6,921 nt of DNA from Phytoactinopolyspora endophytica (lineage in GTDB: Bacteria > Actinomycetota > Actinomycetes > Jiangellales > Jiangellaceae), in the NCBI RefSeq assembly GCF_004138495.1, contig NZ_ML142862.1, positions 50,899-57,819 on the forward strand, read 5' to 3'. Position 1 is the stretch's first letter; each line of letters starts with the position of its first letter. Both the position numbers and the translations under genes were made by a program. The notes under the pieces were generated by a model. The model searched no databases, had not been told where the DNA came from, and was given only the letters and a program-made list of their open reading frames with translations. Positions 1 through 6,640 of this stretch are shown one piece after another.

Positions 1-337
1 CCGATGCCGCGATCTGCTGGTTAGCGTCGACATCGATCTTCGCCAGGACGAACCGCCCGCCGTACTCGGCCGCGAGCTTCTCCAAGATCGGAGACAGCTG
101 CTTGCACGGCTCACACCATGTGGCCCAGAAGTCGATGACGACCGGGACCGACGCGGACCGGTTGATCACCTCGGACTGGAAGGTGGCCTCGGTGACATCG
201 ATGACATAGCCGCTACCGGGTGATGTTCCGGCAGGGCCGCCAGCGGCCGCACCGGCGCCCGCAGGGCCACCCTGCGGTGCGTTTTTCAGCGACGACAAGT
301 CCACAGCGCCAGGACGGCTGAAGCTCTTCGAGTTCAT
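1..337 (-). CDS. Thioredoxin-domain protein (YbbN/CnoX-like), N-terminal part, cut by the left edge
   Basis: About 112 residues are visible; the C-terminal part lies outside the window. Residues 1-43 are a flexible Gly/Ala/Pro-rich lead-in, followed by a thioredoxin fold (from about residue 45) with the redox motif W-C-E-P-C-K at 74-79 and a following KIDVDAN strand at about 100-106. Both active-site cysteines (75 and 78) are present. In actinobacteria, proteins with this lead-in and the WCEPC motif are usually longer cytoplasmic proteins with C-terminal tetratricopeptide-like repeats (YbbN/CnoX type, holdase or redox co-chaperones) rather than plain 105-110 residue thioredoxins. That part cannot be checked here. 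I chose the ATG at 337 because GAGG (347-350) lies 9 nt upstream; an in-frame ATG at 346 touches that site and is less likely. The gene lies 80 nt downstream of icmA on the same strand, so cotranscription is possible. The thioredoxin domain is certain; the full-length identity is inferred. Confidence 0.88.
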   Translation of the reverse strand, partial: MNSKSFSRPGAVDLSSLKNAPQGGPAGAGAAAGGPAGTSPGSGYVIDVTEATFQSEVINRSASVPVVIDFWATWCEPCKQLSPILEKLAAEYGGRFVLAKIDVDANQQIAAS

Positions 338-417
338 ACCCCCCATCCTCTACGAACAGCGCTCAGGATGCGAAGCGGGTCCCCCGGGGCTAGAACACGT
401 GGGCGAGAACTCGTGGC

Positions 418-2127
<1,710 letters not shown>

Positions 2128-2132
2128 AGCTG

Positions 2133-2138
2133 CCTCCT
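2133..2138 (-). promoter_or_regulatory. icmA ribosome-binding site
   Basis: On the minus strand this reads AGGAGG, 5 nt before the GTG at 2127. It fixes GTG as the icmA start; the nearby ATG at 2117 is in another frame. Confidence 0.85.
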
Positions 2139-2160
2139 GTTGGGGTCGCCAACATGTACG

Positions 2161-2185
2161 AGGACGTCCGATTGTTTGACGTCCT
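2161..2185. promoter_or_regulatory. Inverted repeat in the icmA leader, candidate operator
   Basis: A perfect 8-bp inverted repeat, AGGACGTC (2161-2168) and GACGTCCT (2178-2185), with a 9-nt AT-rich spacer. Each arm carries the self-complementary core GACGTC, and the left arm extends to the palindrome GGACGTCC (2162-2169). The cores are therefore either two arms of one site or two small palindromes about 16 bp apart. The site lies about 35-60 nt upstream of the icmA start and just downstream of the candidate promoter at 2190-2218, a position suited to a repressor. The regulator is not identifiable from sequence. Confidence 0.5.
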
Positions 2186-2189
2186 AGTA

Positions 2190-2218
2190 AGTATGACAGC
2201 CGAGACGGACGCTGTGCA
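2190..2218 (-). promoter_or_regulatory. Candidate icmA promoter
   Basis: On the minus strand, TGCACA (2213-2218) and CATACT (2190-2195) are separated by 17 nt. Each matches 4 of 6 bases of the vegetative -35 and -10 consensus. Transcription would start near 2183, at the edge of the inverted repeat at 2161-2185, giving a leader of roughly 55 nt. This is a motif match only. Confidence 0.35.
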
Positions 2219-2223
2219 CGTCG

Positions 2224-2293
2224 CTCACGTCATCCGTGGCCACGTCCTCACGTCGTCCGTCGGCTCGTCGCTCACGTCGTCCCTGGCCCGTCA
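2224..2293 (+). repeat. Three tandem imperfect 23-24 bp repeats
   Basis: Three consecutive units begin at 2224, 2247 and 2271. Each starts with CTCACGTC, followed by ATCC in the first unit and GTCC in the second and third (CTCACGTCGTCC is exact at 2247-2258 and 2271-2282). A decayed fourth unit, starting CTCATG, follows at 2294 with the same 23-bp period. The array fills much of the divergent gap between icmA and the YwaF-family gene. It could be a cluster of protein-binding sites or simply a decayed tandem duplication. Confidence 0.6.
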
Positions 2294-2370
2294 CTCATGC
2301 AGACCACGGCCTCGCTCGTCGGGCACCGGCCGAGGCGGGTCAGCGCCCGAACTGGGTAGTAGACGATGTG

Positions 2371-3075
2371 ATGCCGGCAACCGGTCACTTCTCGCCATAC
2401 GGCCTGTCTCATCTGGCCGTGCTGGCGCTGTTACTCGTCGCAACCTGGTGGCTGGTGCGACGGGGCCGTGCCGTGCGCGAAAGCCCTGTCGCCGCACGGC
2501 TCAGCACGGTGTTCGCGCTGATCTTCTTGTCCCTGACACTGCCGTTGCAGATCTGGTTCCTGACCCCTCCCCGATTCAACATCGACCAAGCGCTGCCGAT
2601 CCAGCTTTCCGACCTGGCATGGATGACCGCCGTGTACGCATTGTTCACGCGCCATCGCTGGGCCGTCGCACTGACGTACTACTGGGGACTGACGCTGACG
2701 ACTCAGGCGATCTTCACCCCCAGCCTCGAGCTCGACTTTCCTGCTCTGTCGTTCATCCTGTACTGGGCGATGCACGGATTGACGGTGGCAGCCGCGATCT
2801 ACCTGACATGGGGACTTGGGATCGCCCCAGACTGGCGCAGCTACCGCATCGCGGTGGCGGCGACGGCTCTGTGGGCGGTCAGCGTGTTCACGTTCAACTC
2901 GTTGGCCGACACCAACTACGGATTCCTGAACGCCAAGCCGCAGACCGCGTCGCTTCTCGACTGGTTCGGCCCGTGGCCATGGTATGTCCTGGTCGAGATC
3001 GTGATCGTCGCCTCGGTGTGGGCTCTGATCACCTGGCCGTGGGTCACCCGAGCGGCGCAGCGGCGACGGGCTTGA
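2371..3075 (+). CDS. YwaF/TMEM164-family integral membrane protein
   Basis: A 234-residue protein with about seven hydrophobic helices (roughly 12-29, 42-62, 78-93, 99-117, 124-146, 158-178 and 201-221) and a basic C-terminal end, RAAQRRRA. Family landmarks of the TIGR02206/YwaF group are the N-terminal FS..GLSHL (7-15), LPIQLSDLAW (75-84), YYWGLTLTTQAIFTP (103-117), the helix with His135, TNYGFLNAKP (181-190) and GPWPWY (200-205). Bacterial members have no settled function. The related human TMEM164 has been reported as a phospholipid acyltransferase, so a lipid role is possible but inferred. The protein has no cysteine; Ser80 occupies the position that is Cys in some relatives, as I recall. 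The ATG at 2371 places the conserved FSxxxLSHL motif at the N-terminus as usual, although its ribosome site is poor. Upstream in-frame GTG codons (2236, 2368) would add a non-conserved Arg-rich extension or one residue. It is divergent from icmA. Confidence 0.85.
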   Translation: MPATGHFSPYGLSHLAVLALLLVATWWLVRRGRAVRESPVAARLSTVFALIFLSLTLPLQIWFLTPPRFNIDQALPIQLSDLAWMTAVYALFTRHRWAVALTYYWGLTLTTQAIFTPSLELDFPALSFILYWAMHGLTVAAAIYLTWGLGIAPDWRSYRIAVAATALWAVSVFTFNSLADTNYGFLNAKPQTASLLDWFGPWPWYVLVEIVIVASVWALITWPWVTRAAQRRRA

Positions 3076-3175
3076 GACCAGCGTGCTCCTGGGGTGACAA
3101 GTAACGCACGGCCGGCAGGACGCAACGCCGCGCCTTGTGCACCTGCGGGCGCACGATCGGTGGCAGTATCTACAT

Positions 3176-3631
3176 GTGCATGTGACCGCCCGAGCCGACT
3201 ACGCCGTCCGAGCTGTGATCGAGCTGGCATCGCTGCGCCCGGTCTCCGCCACCCGCCAGCAGCTGGCTGAAGCACAGAACATCCCGGGCAAGTTCCTCGA
3301 GACCATCCTCGGCGACCTGCGCCGCGCTGGGATCATCGAAGCCCAGCGCGGCGCATCGGGTGGATATCGACTGACCAGGGACCCGGAGAAGCTCACCCTC
3401 GCCGAGATCGTCCGCGCGGCGGAAGGGCCGCTCGCCGCCGTCCGCGGCATGCCACCCGAGGACACCCTGTACCCCGGCAGCGCCGCACCGCTTACCCAGA
3501 TCTGGGTCGCGGTGCGCGCGAGCCTGCGGGACGTGCTCGAGGCCACCACGGTCTCCGACATTCTCAGCGGTGACCTGCCCGAGCAGGTCACGAGCCTGCT
3601 GGCACGGCCTGACTCGTGGACGCGACGGTGA
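3176..3631 (+). CDS. Rrf2-family transcriptional regulator without cysteines
   Basis: A 151-residue winged-helix DNA-binding protein of the Rrf2 family. It has the typical start MHVTARADYAVRA, a helix-turn-helix at about 25-50, and the family signature LRRAGIIEAQRGASGGYRLTRDP across the wing (48-70), then the helix LTLAEIVRAAEGPL (73-86). Many Rrf2 proteins (IscR, NsrR, RsrR) bind an iron-sulphur cluster through cysteines near residues 90-110. This one has no cysteine at all, so it senses something else or works without a metal ligand. GTG 3176 is chosen because it gives the standard N-terminus; GTG 3182 is the alternative, and the longer form from 3137 adds a non-conserved segment. There is no good ribosome site. 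CAGTAT at 3164-3169 lies 6 nt before GTG and could be the -10 box of a leaderless transcript. Its target is unknown. The last 44 nt overlap the opposing permease gene. Confidence 0.85.
   Translation: MHVTARADYAVRAVIELASLRPVSATRQQLAEAQNIPGKFLETILGDLRRAGIIEAQRGASGGYRLTRDPEKLTLAEIVRAAEGPLAAVRGMPPEDTLYPGSAAPLTQIWVAVRASLRDVLEATTVSDILSGDLPEQVTSLLARPDSWTRR
3570..3591. terminator. Strong hairpin over overlapping convergent gene ends
   Basis: Perfect 9-bp stem, GTGACCTGC (3570-3578) and GCAGGTCAC (3583-3591), with a 4-nt loop. It includes the permease stop codon (3588-3590) and lies inside the Rrf2 gene about 40 nt before its stop. No T-tract follows on either strand, so it is not a classical intrinsic terminator. 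It could still act as a bidirectional 3'-end or stabilising hairpin, or as a palindromic protein site. Confidence 0.4.
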
Positions 3632-4661
3632 CCCGCTCCCGCTTCGCCCAGCCGAGCGCGGCAAGCACTACTCCGAGCACCACCCATGCGGTCAGCACCA
3701 GGATCGGTCCGCCCGCGGCCGCACCGTCGAAGAACGCCGACGATCGGAGCAGGCTGCCTCCGGCGCCCGGCGGGAGCAGTTGGCCAAGGGTGCCCCAGCC
3801 AGTCGGCAACATCTCCGGCGCCGTGGTGACACCGGACAACGGGTTGCCGAGCAACAGCATGACCAGCGCCCCGATTCCCAGACCGGCCGGACCCAACAGC
3901 GACCCCAGGCCGATGATCGTCAGCGAGATCGCCGCTATGGCCAGCGCGAGCACCCCCGCGTTCGCCAGGTAGTTGCCATCCAGCACCCCCAGCCACGGCT
4001 GCACGACCAGCGCTCCGACCAGACCACCCGCCGTCGCGCCTACCAACGCGCCGGTGACCCGTCGCCACACCCCGACGATGATGAGCGACATCGAGTACCC
4101 CACGGCCATGCCACCGATCACCATCGGCAGTGCCGCAGAGGAGAAGCCCGAGCCGCGTGCGTCGTCGTCGGGATGTCCCACCACATCTTCTACCTGAACC
4201 GCCGGGGCCCCGGTCATCTCCTGGGTCATCCGGTCGGCTATACCCTGGATGACCTGCGCCACCACTGGGCTCGCCGCCGATGCGGTCAGCACCTGCGGCG
4301 GCCCGTCCGGGCTGATCGCGATCGCGCCGTAGACGTCTCGATCCTCGATGAGCTCCCGGGCGGCATCGAGATCAGCCGCCGGCTCCACCTCGAAGCCATC
4401 CGGCATCGCCGCGTCGAGCTGCCCTTGCACCTGCACCGCCGCCTCCTGCCCTCCGACGACCGCGATCGGCACGTCGCGCGGCGTAACCTCAGAGCTCGGC
4501 CATGCGAACGCGGTCAGCAGGACGCCGATGAACATCGCCATACCGATGCCGATCCTGATCACCTTGTGCCAATCGGACGGCGGGGAGCCCGTTCGCCCGT
4601 TACCCACACTCGCGGCCTGCTCCGGCTCTCTACCCGTCTCCGTCACACGCTCGTGGTTCAT
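3588..4661 (-). CDS. ABC-2/YhgE-like multispanning membrane protein, likely exporter component
   Basis: A 357-residue membrane protein. Residues 34-54 form one transmembrane helix, about 55-170 an extracytoplasmic region, and about 175-198, 203-222, 232-252, 256-273 and 318-338 five more helices. This topology, and the segment GNPLSGVTTAPEMLP followed by GQLLPPGAGG (272-302), fit the ABC-2 permease/YhgE-Pip/DUF3533-like group found in actinobacteria. Such proteins are often paired with a TetR regulator and thought to help export lipophilic or toxic compounds. No ATPase gene is nearby, so the energy source and substrate are unknown. ATG 4661 is preceded by GGAGG (4668-4672) with 6-nt spacing, decisive over the longer form from 4712. 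The gene is divergent from the TetR gene, with a palindrome in the gap. Its last 44 nt overlap the opposing Rrf2 gene. Confidence 0.82.
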   Translation of the reverse strand: MNHERVTETGREPEQAASVGNGRTGSPPSDWHKVIRIGIGMAMFIGVLLTAFAWPSSEVTPRDVPIAVVGGQEAAVQVQGQLDAAMPDGFEVEPAADLDAARELIEDRDVYGAIAISPDGPPQVLTASAASPVVAQVIQGIADRMTQEMTGAPAVQVEDVVGHPDDDARGSGFSSAALPMVIGGMAVGYSMSLIIVGVWRRVTGALVGATAGGLVGALVVQPWLGVLDGNYLANAGVLALAIAAISLTIIGLGSLLGPAGLGIGALVMLLLGNPLSGVTTAPEMLPTGWGTLGQLLPPGAGGSLLRSSAFFDGAAAGGPILVLTAWVVLGVVLAALGWAKRERVTVASTSQAVPAGS

Positions 4662-4667
4662 CTCTAT

Positions 4668-4672
4668 CCTCC
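4668..4672 (-). promoter_or_regulatory. Ribosome-binding site of the ABC-2-like gene
   Basis: GGAGG on the minus strand, 6 nt before ATG 4661. It decides this start over the in-frame upstream extension to 4712. Confidence 0.8.
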
Positions 4673-4675
4673 AAA

Positions 4676-4689
4676 AACGAATGTCCGTT
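4676..4689. promoter_or_regulatory. Palindrome between permease and tetR, candidate TetR operator
   Basis: AACGAATGTCCGTT: the arms AACG and CGTT are perfectly complementary around a 6-bp centre that is partly symmetric. It lies 15 nt upstream of the permease start, just before its ribosome site, and 72 nt upstream of the tetR start. AT-rich flanks with AACG/CGTT arms are common in operators of TetR repressors that control a divergently transcribed exporter. Binding by the neighbouring TetR is inferred from position. Confidence 0.5.
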
Positions 4690-4749
4690 CTCTTTACAAT
4701 GCCACACACCACGCCGACGGCGCAATACCTGGGAACGCGCCTCAGCCAC

Positions 4750-4755
4750 TATGGT
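4750..4755 (+). promoter_or_regulatory. Candidate -10 box of tetR (possible leaderless transcript)
   Basis: TATGGT fits the actinobacterial TANNNT -10 pattern and ends 6 nt before the GTG at 4762, the spacing expected when transcription starts on the start codon. No convincing -35 box is seen. The same bases include GGTGA (4753-4757), a modest ribosome site, so a leadered message from an upstream promoter is equally possible. Confidence 0.35.
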
Positions 4756-4761
4756 GACCAC

Positions 4762-5376
4762 GTGCCACGTGTATCCGAAGCCCATCTCGTCGCCCGCCGG
4801 CAGCAGATCCTCGAAGCCGCATGGCGATGCTTTGCCCGCAACGGCTTTCACGCGACATCGATGCAGGACATCTTCGCCGAGTCCGGCATGTCCGCGGGAG
4901 CGGTTTACCGATACTTCCCCAGCAAGCTCGAGCTCATCAAGGCCACCGCAGGCACCATCACCGAGGGCGTGGGTGAGGTCTTCGGGACCATCGCCCAGAC
5001 GGAACCGGTCCCCTCACCCGCCGAGGCGATGGAGATGGTGATCAACACCGTCAGCCAGCTGCTGACAAGAAAGGACGTCGATCTGAGCAAGATCGCCATG
5101 CATGTGTGGTCCGAGGCGTTGCGCGAGCCGGAGGTCGGCGCGGTGGTCAAGGAACTGGCGCTGCACGTCCGTCAGGGCTGGATCGACGTCCTGATCCGCT
5201 GGAAAGAGGCAGGCCACGTGCGGCTGGACGCCGATCCGGACAGCGTCGCCGCGTTCCTCTACGGCACCATGGTCGGATACGTCGCCCAGCGCAACCTGGT
5301 CGGCGACGTCACCGCCGACCAGTACATCGCCGGCTTCGCCAACCTGTTCGCCGCCGCCCATGATCATGAACGGTGA
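4762..5376 (+). CDS. TetR-family transcriptional regulator
   Basis: A 204-residue one-component regulator. The N-terminal DNA-binding domain opens with MPRVSEAHL and RRQQILEAAWRCFARNGFHATS (12-33). The helix-turn-helix runs through MQDIFAESGMSAGAVYRYFPSK (34-55), ending in the YRYFPSK motif typical of the family. The remainder (about 60-204) is the helical ligand-binding and dimerisation domain, whose divergent sequence gives no clue to the ligand. GTG 4762 gives the canonical TetR N-terminus. The frame is open further upstream, but that part lies over the opposing permease gene and is not conserved. The gene is head-to-head with the permease across a 100-bp gap, the standard layout for a repressor acting on its neighbour and on itself. 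It converges with the MarR gene, 43 nt away. The family call is secure; the target is inferred. Confidence 0.92.
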   Translation: MPRVSEAHLVARRQQILEAAWRCFARNGFHATSMQDIFAESGMSAGAVYRYFPSKLELIKATAGTITEGVGEVFGTIAQTEPVPSPAEAMEMVINTVSQLLTRKDVDLSKIAMHVWSEALREPEVGAVVKELALHVRQGWIDVLIRWKEAGHVRLDADPDSVAAFLYGTMVGYVAQRNLVGDVTADQYIAGFANLFAAAHDHER

Positions 5377-5395
5377 CCGTGTGAGGTGACCGTGT
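5372..5395 (+). repeat. Two near-adjacent copies of an 11-bp repeat at the tetR end
   Basis: GGTGACCGTGT occurs at 5372-5382 and 5385-5395, separated by GA. The tetR stop codon (5374-5376) is inside the first copy. The most likely origin is a short local duplication just after the gene. Confidence 0.55.
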
Positions 5396-5409
5396 TACAT
5401 GCCCGGTCA
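5387..5409. terminator. Weak inverted repeat between converging tetR and marR
   Basis: TGACCG (5387-5392) and CGGTCA (5404-5409) form a perfect 6-bp stem with an 11-nt loop. It lies in the 43-nt gap between two convergent genes, where a bidirectional terminator would be expected. There is no T-tract and the stem is short, so the call rests mainly on position. Confidence 0.25.
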
Positions 5410-5419
5410 GCGCTCGCGT

Positions 5420-5932
5420 TCATGAGTCGTCGCGGAAGTCGCCGGCGGCGAGCCGGATCCCCCGCAGCAGCTCGAACACGGCAAGCCGCTGCTCGTCGTC
5501 GAGGGCCCGCAGCCCGAACTCTGCGTCCATCAGCTCGGACGTCACTTTCTTGACGGCGTCTCGCCCTGAATCGGTGATGCGCGCCAGCGTCCCGCGCCCG
5601 TCCCGGGGATTGGGCTCCCTCACCACGAATCCCGCGGTCTCCAGCCGCTGGATCGTGTTGGTCACGCTCGTAGGGTGGACCATCAGCCGTTCGCCGATCT
5701 TCGCCATCGGCAACGCGCCCGTCCGGCTGAAGCTCAACAGCACCAGCGCCTCGTAACGGGCGAAGGTGAGCCCGTACGGGCGGCAGACCCGGTCGTATTC
5801 ACCAAGGAGCAGCTGCTGCACACGCATGATCGAGGTCGCCGCCAGCATCGCTTCGGACGAGCCGAAGCGCTCGCGCCAGATGAGCCCCGCCCGCTCAATG
5901 GGGTCGAAGTTCAGATCAAGGGGTTCCGGCAT
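5420..5932 (-). CDS. MarR-family winged-helix transcriptional regulator
   Basis: A 170-residue dimeric one-component regulator. The N-terminal segment (MPEPLDLNFDPIERAG) is followed by dimerisation helix 1, then the winged-helix domain at about 55-125. Recognition-helix region HPTSVTNTIQRLETAGFV spans 86-103, and the wing has the conserved NPRDGRGTLARIT (108-120), including the D-x-R pair that holds the wing in this family. A C-terminal helix closes the dimer. ATG 5932 is chosen because GAGGGA (5940-5945) lies 7 nt upstream; the in-frame GTG at 5947 would overlap the preceding stop and lacks its own site. It is the third gene of a minus-strand operon, starting 11 nt after the bPH2 gene ends, with its ribosome site overlapping that stop codon. 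It probably controls its own operon or a nearby gene. Ligand and target are unknown. Confidence 0.92.
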   Translation of the reverse strand: MPEPLDLNFDPIERAGLIWRERFGSSEAMLAATSIMRVQQLLLGEYDRVCRPYGLTFARYEALVLLSFSRTGALPMAKIGERLMVHPTSVTNTIQRLETAGFVVREPNPRDGRGTLARITDSGRDAVKKVTSELMDAEFGLRALDDEQRLAVFELLRGIRLAAGDFRDDS

Positions 5933-5939
5933 GTACTGC

Positions 5940-5945
5940 TCCCTC
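5940..5945 (-). promoter_or_regulatory. marR ribosome-binding site overlapping the upstream stop codon
   Basis: GAGGGA on the minus strand, 7 nt before ATG 5932. It shares bases with the TGA stop (5944-5946) of the bPH2 gene, so translation of the two genes is probably coupled. Confidence 0.7.
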
Positions 5946-6630
5946 ACCGCCGACGCGCTGTCACCGGGCGGTTCGTCGCCGGATGGTCAGGTCGCCGCGG
6001 GTTGGCCTTCTTCTTCTCTGGCGTCTTCGGACCGGCTCCGGTCATCTCCCGCCGGCGCTTGTGGATCAGCCGAGCGATGTCCTCCGGACGCGGCACATAC
6101 TGGATCTCCCGGATGCCTTGCTGCTGTGCGGCGTTCTCCAGCACCAGGTGGCCGGAACTGAACGGGCGCAGATACCACGGGCGAAGCACCGTGACGTCCA
6201 GCAGCCGCACGACCTCCATCTCGGCCTCTCGCAGGGAGAACAGCCCCCAGACGCGGAACACGCGGGTGTCGGTGAGGACGAACCGGTCTCTGGACCAGTA
6301 CAGCGACCTGAAGAACCCGTAGCCGATGAGCCCGGCGACCACGGCGATGGCGAACCAGGCGATACGAGCGGAGACGAACGGCACCCACACGATGGCCAGG
6401 ACGACGCCCAGCAAGGCGATCGCAACCGGAAGGACATGCACGATCCAGCTGTGCGCGACCTCGATGATGATCCGCTCTCCGGAGACCAGCTTCCGGGCGA
6501 CCATGCGATGCCCGAACCAGGACCTGACGCGCCACCAGAGCATCCGGATGAGGCCGTCTTCCGCGACACGGTCCAGCCACCGGACAAAACGGTCGGTCAG
6601 ACCGTCGAGCATCTCCTTAGGCGTGCGCAC
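5944..6630 (-). CDS. bPH2 (bacterial pleckstrin-homology)-domain membrane protein with basic tail
   Basis: A 228-residue inner-membrane protein. An N-terminal amphipathic region with many Trp and Arg (15-45) precedes two transmembrane helices (about 62-83 and 88-108). A bPH2-type domain follows at about 113-190, starting at RFVLTDTRVFRVWG (116-129) and ending in YVPRPEDIARLI (178-189). The cytoplasmic tail (191-228) is Pro-rich and very basic (14 Lys/Arg against 3 acidic residues). Bacterial PH proteins of this type are membrane proteins of poorly known role, sometimes linked to envelope stress; no reaction can be assigned. GTG 6630 is chosen because AGGA lies 8 nt upstream; in-frame ATG 6612 would have AAGGAG directly against it, with no spacing. 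The longer frame upstream of 6630 is not coding and crosses the microprotein gene in another frame. It starts 10 nt after the microprotein stop and ends 11 nt before marR. Confidence 0.85.
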   Translation of the reverse strand: MRTPKEMLDGLTDRFVRWLDRVAEDGLIRMLWWRVRSWFGHRMVARKLVSGERIIIEVAHSWIVHVLPVAIALLGVVLAIVWVPFVSARIAWFAIAVVAGLIGYGFFRSLYWSRDRFVLTDTRVFRVWGLFSLREAEMEVVRLLDVTVLRPWYLRPFSSGHLVLENAAQQQGIREIQYVPRPEDIARLIHKRRREMTGAGPKTPEKKKANPRRPDHPATNRPVTARRR

Positions 6631-6640
6631 GCGACACGTC

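Noticed and set aside
2154..3104. Plus-strand frame of 316 codons overlapping the YwaF-family gene
   Set aside because: It is longer than the real gene but in another frame. Its product is Arg/Gly/Pro-rich and soluble-looking, while the frame at 2371-3075 encodes a conserved seven-helix protein.
3570..4757. Plus-strand frame of 395 codons opposite the ABC-2-like gene
   Set aside because: The longest plus-strand frame here, but its translation is a low-complexity Arg/His/Gln-rich sequence, while the minus strand encodes a membrane protein with a good ribosome site.
4348..4761. N-terminal extension of the TetR protein
   Set aside because: The frame is open upstream but covers the opposing permease gene and the intergenic gap; TetR similarity begins at MPRVSEAHL.
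4758..4771. CCACGTG repeated twice at the tetR start codon, as an operator
   Set aside because: The repeat lies over the start codon and first codons, where coding explains much of it; no spacing typical of TetR operators.
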